From JBGQOG01 sp052113705 (lineage in GTDB: Bacteria; Pseudomonadota; Alphaproteobacteria; Rhodobacterales; Rhodobacteraceae), in assembly GCF_052113705.1 (NCBI RefSeq), contig NZ_JBGQOG010000002.1:394299-458298 (forward strand): a DNA stretch of 64,000 nucleotides, read 5' to 3'. The notes beneath the pieces were generated by a model, which saw only the letters and a list, made by a program, of their open reading frames with translations, did not search any database and was not told the DNA's origin. This document shows, in pieces, positions 51,574 through 59,195 of the stretch. Positions within the stretch are counted from its first letter, which is position 1. Every line of letters starts with the position of its first letter. Position numbers and translations under genes: made by a program.

Positions 51574-53196
51574 ATGCGGAAATTGACGGTTGCAGGCCAG
51601 AAGCTGCGCGCTGGCGTGGGTGTTTCCGGGCGGCATCGTGCCGCGCGATGGGGGCAGGGGTCAGGGGCGCTGGGGGCTGGGGTGCTGGCGCTTTTGCTGG
51701 CCCCGATGGCCGCGGCGGAGGACCGGGCGCTGGTGATCGGCAATGCCCGTTACGCGGATGCGCCGCGGGTGGCGGCGGCCGAGGATGCGCTGGATGCGGT
51801 GGCGCCGCTGACGGCGGCGGGGTTCACGGTGGTCTCGGGCGGGGATCTGAGCGGCGAGGCGATGCGCGCGCTGGCCGGTAAACTGCTGGCCCCCGAAGCG
51901 CGGCCGGGGCGGCGGGTGATCCTGCTCTCGGGCTATTTCGCGCAAAACGCCGCCGGGACGCAAAGCTGGTTTCTGGGCACCCCGGCCGCCGAGCCGAACC
52001 TGCTCGATGTCGCCGCCGGGGGGCTGGATCTGTCGGTCGTGCTGACCTTGGCCGGGCAAGCACCGGGCGGCGCGGTTGTGCTGATCGGCGCGGGCGAGCG
52101 CGAGATGGCGCTGGGCGCCGGGTTGCGCCCCGGTCTGGGAACGCTTTCTATTCCGCAAGGGGTGACGGTGATCGAGGGCGCGCCGGCGGCGATTGCCAAA
52201 CTGGCGCGCGGGGCACTGGGGCAGCGCGGCGTGTCCTTGCCAGCGCTGGCCGCGACGGATCCGGGTTTGCGGATTTCCGGCTTTGTCGCGCCGATGGTGG
52301 CGTTCCGCCCGCAGGCGGCGGCGGGTGCCGCCCCCGCCCCGGCTCCCACGCCGCCGCCCGCCGCTCTGCCGCCCGAACCCGAGGCGGCCCTGGCCACCGG
52401 TGAGGCGGATGAGATCGCCCTGACGCTGGGGCGCGAGCAACGGCGCGAAATCCAGCGCGGCCTGACGCTGATCGGCTATTCGACCAAGGGCATCGACGGC
52501 TTGTTCGGCCCCGGCACCCGCGCGGCGATTCGCAGCTGGCAGGTCAAGAACGGTTACGCCGCCACCGGCTATCTGCAAGGCGCGCAGGTCCGCGAGATTG
52601 CGGATCAGGCCGAGGTGAAGGCCGCGGCCCTCGAGGCCGAGGCGCAAAAACGCCAGGAAGAGCAGGACCGTCAGGACCGCGCCTATTGGGATGTGACCGG
52701 CAGCAAAGGCGATGAGGCGGGGTTGCGTGCTTATGTGAAGAAATACCCCGACGGGGTCTATGCCGAGATTGCGCAGGAGCGGCTGAAGGTCTTTGACGAT
52801 CAGCGCGCGGCGGCTTCCGCAGAGAAGGACCGGGCGGCCTGGGCCAAGGCCGAGCAAGCCAATTCCGAGGCGGGCTACCGTGCCTATCTCAAGGATTTCC
52901 CGAAAGGCGCCTATGCCGAAACCGCGCAGTCGCGGCTGGGGCAGAGCGATGCGGCCACGGCGGCGGCAGAGCGGGGCGAGGCCGCGCTGGGCCTCTCGGG
53001 GCAGACGCGGCTGATCGTCGAGCAACGTCTGGCGGCGCAGGGTCTCAAGCCGGGCAAGGTGGACGGGGTGTTTGATGCCGAGACGCGGCGCGCGATTCGG
53101 CGCTATCAGAATGCGCGCGGCCTGCCGGTCAGCGGCTATCTGAACGAAGGCACGGTGGTGCGCCTCTTGGCGGATGCGGTGCTGGGCGGGAACTGA
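51574..53196 (+). CDS. Caspase-like pseudoenzyme with two peptidoglycan-binding domains
   Basis: 540 aa with a signal-type segment (GALGAGVLALLLAPMAAA, near residue 32-49). Residues about 50-240 follow the caspase p20 layout (EDRALVIGNARYADAPRV, AGFTVVSGGDL, RRVILLSGYF). However the SGHG histidine motif reads SGYF, and no DxC motif follows (VLIGAGERE), so it should be inactive. A proline linker comes next, then PG_binding_1 domains at about 290-335 and 485-535. Between them is a duplicated unit (LRAYVKKYPDGVYAEIAQERL and YRAYLKDFPKGAYAETAQSRL, about 50 residues apart). Likely periplasmic. GGGAGG precedes the ATG. Confidence 0.85.
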   Translation: MRKLTVAGQKLRAGVGVSGRHRAARWGQGSGALGAGVLALLLAPMAAAEDRALVIGNARYADAPRVAAAEDALDAVAPLTAAGFTVVSGGDLSGEAMRALAGKLLAPEARPGRRVILLSGYFAQNAAGTQSWFLGTPAAEPNLLDVAAGGLDLSVVLTLAGQAPGGAVVLIGAGEREMALGAGLRPGLGTLSIPQGVTVIEGAPAAIAKLARGALGQRGVSLPALAATDPGLRISGFVAPMVAFRPQAAAGAAPAPAPTPPPAALPPEPEAALATGEADEIALTLGREQRREIQRGLTLIGYSTKGIDGLFGPGTRAAIRSWQVKNGYAATGYLQGAQVREIADQAEVKAAALEAEAQKRQEEQDRQDRAYWDVTGSKGDEAGLRAYVKKYPDGVYAEIAQERLKVFDDQRAAASAEKDRAAWAKAEQANSEAGYRAYLKDFPKGAYAETAQSRLGQSDAATAAAERGEAALGLSGQTRLIVEQRLAAQGLKPGKVDGVFDAETRRAIRRYQNARGLPVSGYLNEGTVVRLLADAVLGGN

Positions 53197-53349
53197 CGCA
53201 ACGATCGCCGCGCGGTCCCGGGTGGTGGTTCGGGCCATGGTTCAGGTCATGGTCCGGGGCGGTTTCGTCACACCGCTGATCTGGGCGGGCGTGCCGCCAA
53301 ACCCTGTGCGCCAAAGCGCGAAGGGCGCAAGGAACCTCTGGCTCAAAGG

Positions 53350-53380
53350 CCCACGGGCGCAAAGTCCCACGGGCGCAAAG
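53350..53380 (+). repeat. Two tandem copies of CCCACGGGCGCAAAG
   Basis: Copies at 53350-53364 and 53366-53380, flanked by degenerate relatives (GGGCGCAAGG at 53323, GAGGCAAAGACCC at 53388). Intergenic, downstream of the caspase-like gene. Confidence 0.75.
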
Positions 53381-53412
53381 ACCCTTTGAGGCAAAGACCC
53401 TATGACCCAAAG

Positions 53413-53447
53413 AAAAAGACCGCCCGGTTGCCCGAGGCGGTCTTTTT
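53413..53447. terminator. Bidirectional intrinsic terminator
   Basis: AAAAAGACCGCC (53413-53424) and GGCGGTCTTTTT (53436-53447) form a 12-bp stem with T/A tracts on both sides. It serves rpmJ on the minus strand and the caspase-like gene on the plus strand. Confidence 0.93.
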
Positions 53448-53473
53448 GTCGCCAGAGACCGAAGTCTCTCGCC

Positions 53474-53599
53474 TCAGCCCTGACGGGCTTTGAAGCGTTT
53501 TTGCGTCTTGTTGATCACATAGATGCGGCCTTTGCGGCGCACGACCTGGCAATCGCGATGACGCTGCTTGAGCGAGCGGAGCGAGTTCCGGACCTTCAT
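53474..53599 (-). CDS. rpmJ: 50S ribosomal protein L36 (bL36), cysteine-poor form
   Basis: 41 aa: starts MKVRNSLRSLKQRHRDCQ and ends QKRFKARQG. The zinc ligands (CxxC...C...H) of the classic L36 are missing apart from one Cys, so this is the zinc-independent C-minus type. It lies 70 bases after tRNA-Val on the same strand, with GGGAGAAG upstream of the ATG, and may share its transcript. Confidence 0.95.
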   Translation of the reverse strand: MKVRNSLRSLKQRHRDCQVVRRKGRIYVINKTQKRFKARQG

Positions 53600-53668
53600 G
53601 GTCTTCTCCCATTCGCGGCGCGCGTGCGCCTTGAAACAAAGGGCCCCCCGAAGGAGGCGGTGAATGAA

Positions 53669-53743
53669 TGGTGGGCGGTACTGGGATCGAACCAGTGGCC
53701 ACTACGATGTCAACGTAGTGCTCTACCGCTGAGCTAACCGCCC
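53669..53743 (-). tRNA. tRNA-Val (GAC)
   Basis: 75 bases including an encoded CCA. Acceptor GGGCGGT/ACCGCCC, D-arm GCTC/GAGC, anticodon stem CTACG/CGTAG with loop TTGACAT (anticodon GAC), T-arm ACTGG-TTCGATC-CCAGT. All stems pair perfectly. It reads GTC (and GTT through wobble) valine codons. Confidence 0.97.
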
Positions 53744-53844
53744 ACATCCAACGGACCCTGCCTTTTCTTTATTGCTAAAGAGCGGGCGGAACCGCGTCGG
53801 TCTGCGGGTCTATAAAAGGAGTCGGCGGGGCTTTCAAGGGGGTT

Positions 53845-53872
53845 TTGGCGGAAAAGAAAATCCCTGTATAAG
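53845..53872 (+). promoter_or_regulatory. Probable promoter of the N-formylglutamate amidohydrolase gene
   Basis: TTGGCG (53845-53850), 16-base spacer, TATAAG (53867-53872), about 24 bases before the ATG at 53896. Confidence 0.5.
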
Positions 53873-53895
53873 GAGGACAGGTAACAGGAGGGCGA

Positions 53896-54765
53896 ATGGC
53901 GGAAACCGCGATCAGAACCGATGCGTATCGTCTGGTGCTGCCATCGGTCTGGCGTTCTGGTGTCGTCGTGTCGTCGCCGCATTCGGGCCGCGATTATCCT
54001 GAGATGCTGTTGCGCCGTACCGGGCTGGATACCCGCCAGCTGCGCTCGTCAGAAGATGCCTTTGTGGATCGCCTGTTCGACTCGGTGCCGCTGATCGGGG
54101 CGCCGCTGTTGGCGGCGGTGGCCCCCCGCGCCTGGATTGATCTGAATCGCGGTGAGGAAGAGCTGGATCCGGCGCTGATTGCCGGTCTGCGGCCGCGCGC
54201 GCTGAACCCGCGCATCTCGGCAGGCCTTGGCGTGGTGCCCCGCGTGGTGGCGGGCGGACGCGCAATTTACACTGGAAAACTTGATGTCAGCGAGGCGGAC
54301 GCGCGGATTGCCACCCATTGGCGGCCCTATCACGCACGGCTGGCGCAGCTGATGCATGAGGCGCATGAGGATTTCGGCCGGGCGGTTCTGTTCGACGTGC
54401 ATTCCATGCCGCATGAGGCGCTGGAAGCGCTGGGGCCACGTCCGCCGGAGATCGTGTTGGGCGACCGCTATGGCGCCAGTGCGGATCAGCGGATCATGGA
54501 TCTGGTCGAGGCAGCCTTCCGCGCCGAGGGTCTGCGCGTCAGCCGCAATGCGCCCTTTGCCGGGGCCTATATCACGCAATCCTATGGGCGCCCTTCGCTG
54601 GGGCGGCATGCGGTGCAGATCGAGATCGACCGCGCGCTCTATATGGACGAGGTCAGCATCCGGCCCAGCCCGGAGTTTGAGACCTTCCGCCTGATGATGG
54701 GGCGGGTGATGGGGCGGATCATCGCCGGGCTGGGACAAGAATCACTGTCGCTGGCGGCGGAATAG
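53896..54765 (+). CDS. N-formylglutamate amidohydrolase family protein
   Basis: 289 aa. Zinc-dependent fold with VVVSSPHSGRDYP near residue 20, SSEDAFVDRLFD, IDLNRGEEELD, a central LFDVHSMPHEA and the C-terminal YGRPSLGRHAVQIEIDRALYMDE (landmark). Releases formate from N-formylglutamate, the last step of one histidine-degradation route, but no hut gene is nearby. Relatives also act on other N-formyl or N-acyl compounds. Confidence 0.93.
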   Translation: MAETAIRTDAYRLVLPSVWRSGVVVSSPHSGRDYPEMLLRRTGLDTRQLRSSEDAFVDRLFDSVPLIGAPLLAAVAPRAWIDLNRGEEELDPALIAGLRPRALNPRISAGLGVVPRVVAGGRAIYTGKLDVSEADARIATHWRPYHARLAQLMHEAHEDFGRAVLFDVHSMPHEALEALGPRPPEIVLGDRYGASADQRIMDLVEAAFRAEGLRVSRNAPFAGAYITQSYGRPSLGRHAVQIEIDRALYMDEVSIRPSPEFETFRLMMGRVMGRIIAGLGQESLSLAAE

Positions 54766-54770
54766 CCGGG

Positions 54771-56033
54771 TCAGGTGATCGAACGGCCCTTGATGATCGC
54801 CTGATCGCCAAAGCGTGCCCGAATCGCATCGGTCGCCCGCTCGGCCTTGGCGCGGGTCGCAGCCTGCGGATCCAGAAGGTCGCCGATGGGGTCACTGCCC
54901 GGCGCCGGCGCCAGGTCGGTATAGCCGATGCCGATGAGGCGGAACGCCCCTTTCTCGGTTTTCAGCACCGCCCGCAGCAGGGGTTCACCCGCGCGATAGA
55001 GCGCATCGGCCAGTTGTACCGGCTCATCCAGCGTTATTCGCCGCGTCAGGCTGGTGAAATCCGCCCGCCGCAGTTTCAGCGTGGCGCAGCGCCCGACGAG
55101 GCCCTTTTCCTTCATCCGGTCGGCCACCTGCACCGAGAGCCGCCACAGATGCGCGGCCAGTTCCTCGGCATTCGAGATGTCAGTGTTGAACGTGGTCTCT
55201 TTCGAGACGGATTTCAGCGCATGATCGCGGCTGATCCGCCGGGCATCCTCGCCATGCGCCAGATGCCACAGCCGCGTGCCCTGCGCGCCAAAGCGCCGGG
55301 TCAGCCCGGCCGGATCCTGCCGCCGGATGTCGGCCAGTGTCCGGATGCCCGCCGCCGCCAGCGCGGTTTGCGTGGCCGCCCCCACGCCCCAGAGAATCCG
55401 CACCGGCTTGTCGCGCAGAAAATCGGCGGTCTCGGCGACGCCGATCACCGAAAACCCGCGCGGCTTGTCGAGATCCGAGGCGATTTTCGCCAGAAACTTG
55501 TTATGCGCGAGGCCGACCGAGGCGGTCACCCCCAGCTCATCCTCGATCTGTTTCGCCAGCCGGGCGAGCATGACGGCGGGCGGCGCAGCGTGCAGACGCT
55601 CGGTTCCCGTCATGTCGAGGAAGGCTTCATCGAGGGACAGGGGTTCGATCTGCGGCGTCAGCACCTCCATCCGGGCGCGGATCTGCGCCGAGACGGCGGC
55701 ATAATGGCTGTGACGGGGCCGGATCACCACCGCCTCCGGGCAGAGCCGCAGCGCCTGACCCATCGGCATCGCCGAGCGCACGCCCTTGATCCGCGCGATA
55801 TAGCAACAGGTCGAGACCACCCCGCGGGTGCCGCCGCCGACGATCACCGGCTTGTCGGCCAGACTGGGGTCATCGCGCTTTTCCACGCTGGCGTAAAAGG
55901 CATCGCAATCGAGATGCGCGATCGAGAGGCGGAAGAGTTCCGGGTGGCTCAGCAATCTGGGTCGCCCGCAGGCCGGGCAACGGCGCGGGGCGGTCTCATA
56001 GATGGCAAAGCAATCGCGGCACAGGGCGGGCAT
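54771..56033 (-). CDS. dinB: DNA polymerase IV with N-terminal zinc ribbon
   Basis: 420 aa Y-family polymerase for translesion synthesis. The N-terminus MPALCRDCFAIYETAPRRCPACG forms a four-cysteine zinc ribbon ahead of the palm (AHLDCDAFYASVEKRDDP, near residue 38). The second acidic motif is PLSLDEAFLDMTG, and the helix-hairpin-helix region has ILWGVGAATQTALAAAGI. The little finger domain follows. The zinc ribbon is an addition to the usual DinB and is common in Rhodobacter relatives. Confidence 0.93.
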   Translation of the reverse strand: MPALCRDCFAIYETAPRRCPACGRPRLLSHPELFRLSIAHLDCDAFYASVEKRDDPSLADKPVIVGGGTRGVVSTCCYIARIKGVRSAMPMGQALRLCPEAVVIRPRHSHYAAVSAQIRARMEVLTPQIEPLSLDEAFLDMTGTERLHAAPPAVMLARLAKQIEDELGVTASVGLAHNKFLAKIASDLDKPRGFSVIGVAETADFLRDKPVRILWGVGAATQTALAAAGIRTLADIRRQDPAGLTRRFGAQGTRLWHLAHGEDARRISRDHALKSVSKETTFNTDISNAEELAAHLWRLSVQVADRMKEKGLVGRCATLKLRRADFTSLTRRITLDEPVQLADALYRAGEPLLRAVLKTEKGAFRLIGIGYTDLAPAPGSDPIGDLLDPQAATRAKAERATDAIRARFGDQAIIKGRSIT

Positions 56034-56177
56034 GGCGCACTCCGGGGTGAGCGGGCAGTTTAGCGCGGCGCAGTCCGGCAGGCGAGGGGGACAAGAGCGC
56101 GTGCTTCGATGTGGCGGGCCTTTCCCCGGACCGCGCGGAGTGGCAAGGTGGGCGCAATGGTTTTGGGGGGACGCGGG

Positions 56178-57071
56178 ATGAACAGTAACTTTCTGGGGAC
56201 GTTGATCGGCGACAATGTGGTGATGATTGCCCTGGCGATCTTTATCATCGTGGTCATCACCCGCGGCGTGCGCATCGTGCCGCAGTCGGAAAAGCATGTG
56301 GTGGAGCGGTTTGGCCGCCTGCGCGCGGTGCTGGGGCCCGGCATCAACTTCATCGTGCCCTTCCTCGACCGGGTGGCGCATAAGATCTCGGTGCTGGAGC
56401 GGCAGCTGCCCACCGCGCAGCAGGATGCGATCACCACCGACAACGTGCTGGTGAAGGTCGAGACCAGCGTGTTTTACCGTATCACCGAGCCGGAAAAGAC
56501 CGTCTACCGGATCCGCGATGTGGATGCAGCGATTGCCACCACCGTGGCGGGGATCGTGCGCTCGGAAATCGGCAAGATGGAGCTGGATCAGGTGCAGTCG
56601 AACCGCAACCAGCTGATCGGCCAGATCCGCGAGCAGGTGGCGGCGATGGTGGATGATTGGGGGATCGAGGTGACGCGGGCCGAGATTCTGGATGTGAACC
56701 TTGATGAGGCGACGCGGGCGGCGATGATGCAGCAGCTGAACGCCGAGCGCGCGCGCCGGGCGCAGGTGACCGAGGCGGAGGGCAAGAAACGCGCGGTGGA
56801 ACTCTCAGCCGATGCCGAACTCTATGCCGCCGAGCAGGTGGCCAAGGCGCGGCGGATCACGGCGGATGCCGAGGCCTATGCGACGGGGGTGGTGTCACAG
56901 GCGATCAAGGACAACGGGATTGAGGCGGCGCAATATCAGGTGGCGCTGAAACAGGTCGAGGCGCTGTCGGCGGTGGCGACGGGGGCGGGCAAACAGACGA
57001 TCCTGCTGCCCACCGCCGCGCTCGACGCCTTTGGCGATGCGTTCAAGCTTTTGCAGGGGCGCGCGAAATGA
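56178..57071 (+). CDS. SPFH/stomatin-like membrane protein (QmcA type)
   Basis: 297 aa. An N-terminal membrane segment (about 13-32) is followed by an SPFH/band-7 domain (RIVPQSEKHVVERFGRLRAVLGPG, near 38; TDNVLVKVETSVFYRI). A coiled coil comes next, with repeated alanine/glutamate (LNAERARRAQVTEAEGKKRAVELSADAELYAAEQ region). Such proteins form large membrane rings and often partner with NfeD proteins and FtsH. The ATG at 56178 is chosen since it begins at the anchor. It overlaps the NfeD gene by 4 bases. Confidence 0.92.
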   Translation: MNSNFLGTLIGDNVVMIALAIFIIVVITRGVRIVPQSEKHVVERFGRLRAVLGPGINFIVPFLDRVAHKISVLERQLPTAQQDAITTDNVLVKVETSVFYRITEPEKTVYRIRDVDAAIATTVAGIVRSEIGKMELDQVQSNRNQLIGQIREQVAAMVDDWGIEVTRAEILDVNLDEATRAAMMQQLNAERARRAQVTEAEGKKRAVELSADAELYAAEQVAKARRITADAEAYATGVVSQAIKDNGIEAAQYQVALKQVEALSAVATGAGKQTILLPTAALDAFGDAFKLLQGRAK

Positions 57072-57340
57072 TCTGGCAGGCGGCTTGGGTCTGGATCGCG
57101 GGGGGCGTGGCGCTGGGCGTGGTCGAGATGCTGCTGCCGGGCTTTGTGTTCCTCGGCTTTGCGCTGGGCGCGGTGGCGGTGGGGCTTTTGATCTGGGCGG
57201 GGGTGCTCGGGGGCAGCTGGCCGCTGATGGTGCTGGTGATGGCGGTGGTCGCCCTCGTGGCCTGGATCGTGCTGCGGCGGCTGGTGGGCGTTCGGCCCGG
57301 TCAGGTGAAAATCTGGAAGAAAGACATCAACGACAACTGA
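57068..57340 (+). CDS. NfeD-like membrane protein (short form)
   Basis: 90 aa with two or three membrane helices and a short tail (VRPGQVKIWKKDINDN). It lacks the OB-fold of full NfeD but carries the typical hydrophobic pattern EMLLPGFVFLGFALGAVAVG. Its start overlaps the SPFH gene stop (ATGA), the classic stomatin-NfeD operon. Confidence 0.88.
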   Translation: MIWQAAWVWIAGGVALGVVEMLLPGFVFLGFALGAVAVGLLIWAGVLGGSWPLMVLVMAVVALVAWIVLRRLVGVRPGQVKIWKKDINDN

Positions 57341-57440
57341 CGGGCGGTTTCCCGCCACCTGCGTTTTCCGCGGTTTTTGCTGTGGAACCCCGGCCTTGGC
57401 CGCGCGTTGCCCTTCTGAACAAGGATTTCAGGAGGAAGTC

Positions 57441-57764
57441 ATGCAAAGCGAAGACTACAACCGTCCGGCCAATGCGCCGCATGTCGTTGAGCGCCGTGGC
57501 AATGGCGGCATCTTTTTCGTTCTGGGCGCGATCGTCGTCGCGCTGGGTGTCGTGGTTTGGCTCGTGTCCGGCGACAGCCCCTCGGGCGTGAACGGTGCCG
57601 CACCCGAGACGCCGCAAAGCTCGATCACCATCAACAATGATGCCGCACCGGCCCCGGCCGAGACGCCGGTGGAAACCCCGTCGGAAGTGCCGGCCCCCGC
57701 ACCGACCGAAGTGCCGGCTCCGGCCCCTGACGCCGCACCGCAGGCCCCGACTGCCGGGAACTGA
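57441..57764 (+). CDS. Single-pass membrane protein with Pro/Ala-rich tail, function unknown
   Basis: 107 aa. A polar N-terminus of about 24 residues, one membrane helix (GIFFVLGAIVVALGVVVWLV, about 23-43), then a disordered tail of P, A, E and T with recurrent VPAPAP/ETPVETP elements. AGGAGG before the ATG at 57441 supports translation. No family recognised; tails of this kind may span toward the cell wall. 100 bases after the NfeD gene. Confidence 0.78.
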   Translation: MQSEDYNRPANAPHVVERRGNGGIFFVLGAIVVALGVVVWLVSGDSPSGVNGAAPETPQSSITINNDAAPAPAETPVETPSEVPAPAPTEVPAPAPDAAPQAPTAGN

Positions 57765-57772
57765 CACGATTG

Positions 57773-57805
57773 GAGCCGCCTCCGGTGACGGGGGCGGCTC
57801 TTGTC
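57773..57805 (+). terminator. Terminator-like hairpin
   Basis: GAGCCGCC (57773-57780) pairs with GGCGGCTC (57793-57800), followed by a weak T-rich tail (TTGT). Confidence 0.6.
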
Positions 57806-57924
57806 AGATGGGGTCGGGCGTGTCGCCTCATGCGCTGCCTCATGGCGGGCGGCGGTTCCGGGTTCGGGGCCGCCGCCTTGTCATTTGGGGGAAGGCCCCG
57901 TGGGCGTTTCACCCCCTTGGCGCG

Positions 57925-58701
57925 TCAGAGGCTGCGGCGTTGGGCGTCGGGCGAGTTCAGTTCTGCGAGGATCGCCAGCGCTGTGGCGCGCGGATCGGCG
58001 GCCTGCCAGATCGGGCGGCCCACCACGATATGGTCAACGCCATTGGCGATGGCTGAGGCCGGTGTTTCCACCCGTTTCTGATCGCCCAATGCCGCCCCTG
58101 CCGGACGCACGCCCGGGGTGACGATCAGCCGCCCCTCGGCCTGCGGCAGCGCGCGGATCAGTGCCGCCTCTTGCGGGCTGGCGATGATGCCATCGGCCCC
58201 CGCCTCAAAAGCGCGGGCGGCGCGTTCCACCACCAGATCGGGGATCGCGCCCTCGCGGATCAGCGCGGCATCCAGATCAGCGCGGTCGAGCGAGGTCAGG
58301 ATGGTCACCGCGAGGATCTTCATATCCTTGCCGCCCGCCCCTTCTTTCGCCGCCCGCACCACATGCGGATCGCCGTGCACGGTCAGGAAATCGAGGTCGA
58401 ACCGCGCCAGACCGCGCACCGCCGCCTCGACCGTCGCGCCGATGTCAAAGAGTTTCATGTCGAGGAAGATGCGCTTGCCATGCTCTTCCTTCAGCTCATT
58501 GGCGAGGGCGAGACCGCCGCCGGTCAGCATGCCCAGACCGATTTTGTAGAAAGAGACCGCATCGCCCAGGGTTTCGGCGAGTTTGAGGCCCGCCAGCGCA
58601 TCCGGCACGTCGAGCGCCACGATGAGGCGGTCATCGGCGGGGGGATTTGCGCCCGCAGGCGTGTTGGCATCTGCGGGTGAAGTGGCAATAGCTGCGGACA
58701 T
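57925..58701 (-). CDS. pyrF: Orotidine-5'-phosphate decarboxylase
   Basis: 258 aa. Makes UMP in pyrimidine synthesis. Substrate strand RLIVALDVPDAL, catalytic IFLDMKLFDIGATVEAAV (Lys and Asp tetrad), and phosphate-binding VTPGVRP and IVVGRPIW. The first 22 residues are a small-residue extension (ADANTPAGANPPADD) not typical of the family. The ATG at 58701 is nevertheless supported by a GGAGG five bases upstream. Confidence 0.95.
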   Translation of the reverse strand: MSAAIATSPADANTPAGANPPADDRLIVALDVPDALAGLKLAETLGDAVSFYKIGLGMLTGGGLALANELKEEHGKRIFLDMKLFDIGATVEAAVRGLARFDLDFLTVHGDPHVVRAAKEGAGGKDMKILAVTILTSLDRADLDAALIREGAIPDLVVERAARAFEAGADGIIASPQEAALIRALPQAEGRLIVTPGVRPAGAALGDQKRVETPASAIANGVDHIVVGRPIWQAADPRATALAILAELNSPDAQRRSL

Positions 58702-58727
58702 CTGGGCCTCCGGTTCAGGGTTGGCCC

Positions 58728-58756
58728 GTCATGCGGGCTTGCCCCCGATCCGTCAA
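58728..58756 (-). promoter_or_regulatory. Candidate promoter of pyrF
   Basis: Minus strand TTGACG (58756-58751), 17-base spacer, CATGAC (58733-58728). Good -35, moderate -10. Confidence 0.4.
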
Positions 58757-58769
58757 GACCAAGCCGGGT

Positions 58770-58976
58770 TCAATAGCGCCAGATGGCGTCGCGCTGGGCT
58801 TCGCGGGCCAGGGCACGGGTCAGCCGGGCATGGTCCATGTTCTGCGGCGCGTTCAGGGTGACGGGGATGCGCATCGGCTCGGGCATGCCGGGGGCGAAGA
58901 ACTCGACCACGGCATCGAAACGCTGGCGCAGCGCGTCGTAAAACACTTGGGCAATGCGGATGGCGGTCTGTTTCAT
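58770..58976 (-). CDS. Small conserved-looking protein, function unknown
   Basis: 68 aa: MKQTAIRIAQVFYDALRQRF at the start and LAREAQRDAIWRY at the end. Predicted helical N-terminal half, no signal peptide or cysteines. A strong AGAGGGAGAG ribosome site directly precedes the ATG, supporting translation. It lies 68 bases upstream of pyrF on the same strand and diverges from clpB. No family assigned. Confidence 0.65.
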   Translation of the reverse strand: MKQTAIRIAQVFYDALRQRFDAVVEFFAPGMPEPMRIPVTLNAPQNMDHARLTRALAREAQRDAIWRY

Positions 58977-59093
58977 CACTCTCTCCCTCTGGCACTGATA
59001 CGGACTGGCTCCAGTATCAACGCGGGCCCTTACCAAAGAGTTGCGCGGCGCCTGTCGGAGACGGGAATTTTCGTCCTGCGGCCGGGCGGGGGC

Positions 59094-59125
59094 CTTGAAC
59101 CCACCCGCCCGGCACGCCACTTTTC
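59094..59125 (+). promoter_or_regulatory. Possible heat-shock (sigma-32) promoter of clpB
   Basis: CTTGAAC at 59094-59100 followed about 18 bases later by CCACTTTT. The -35 fits the alphaproteobacterial heat-shock element (CTTG) and clpB is a usual target, but the -10 is poor. Confidence 0.35.
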
Positions 59126-59195
59126 TCTCAAGACCCGGAAAGTGCCGTGCCTCAGGGGCGGCGAGGAGCCGGGGGCTTTTTGGAAGGAGATACCG

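Noticed and set aside
53350..53380. Two 15-base direct repeats as a CRISPR remnant
   Set aside because: The copies are separated by a single base, with no spacer and no cas genes nearby.
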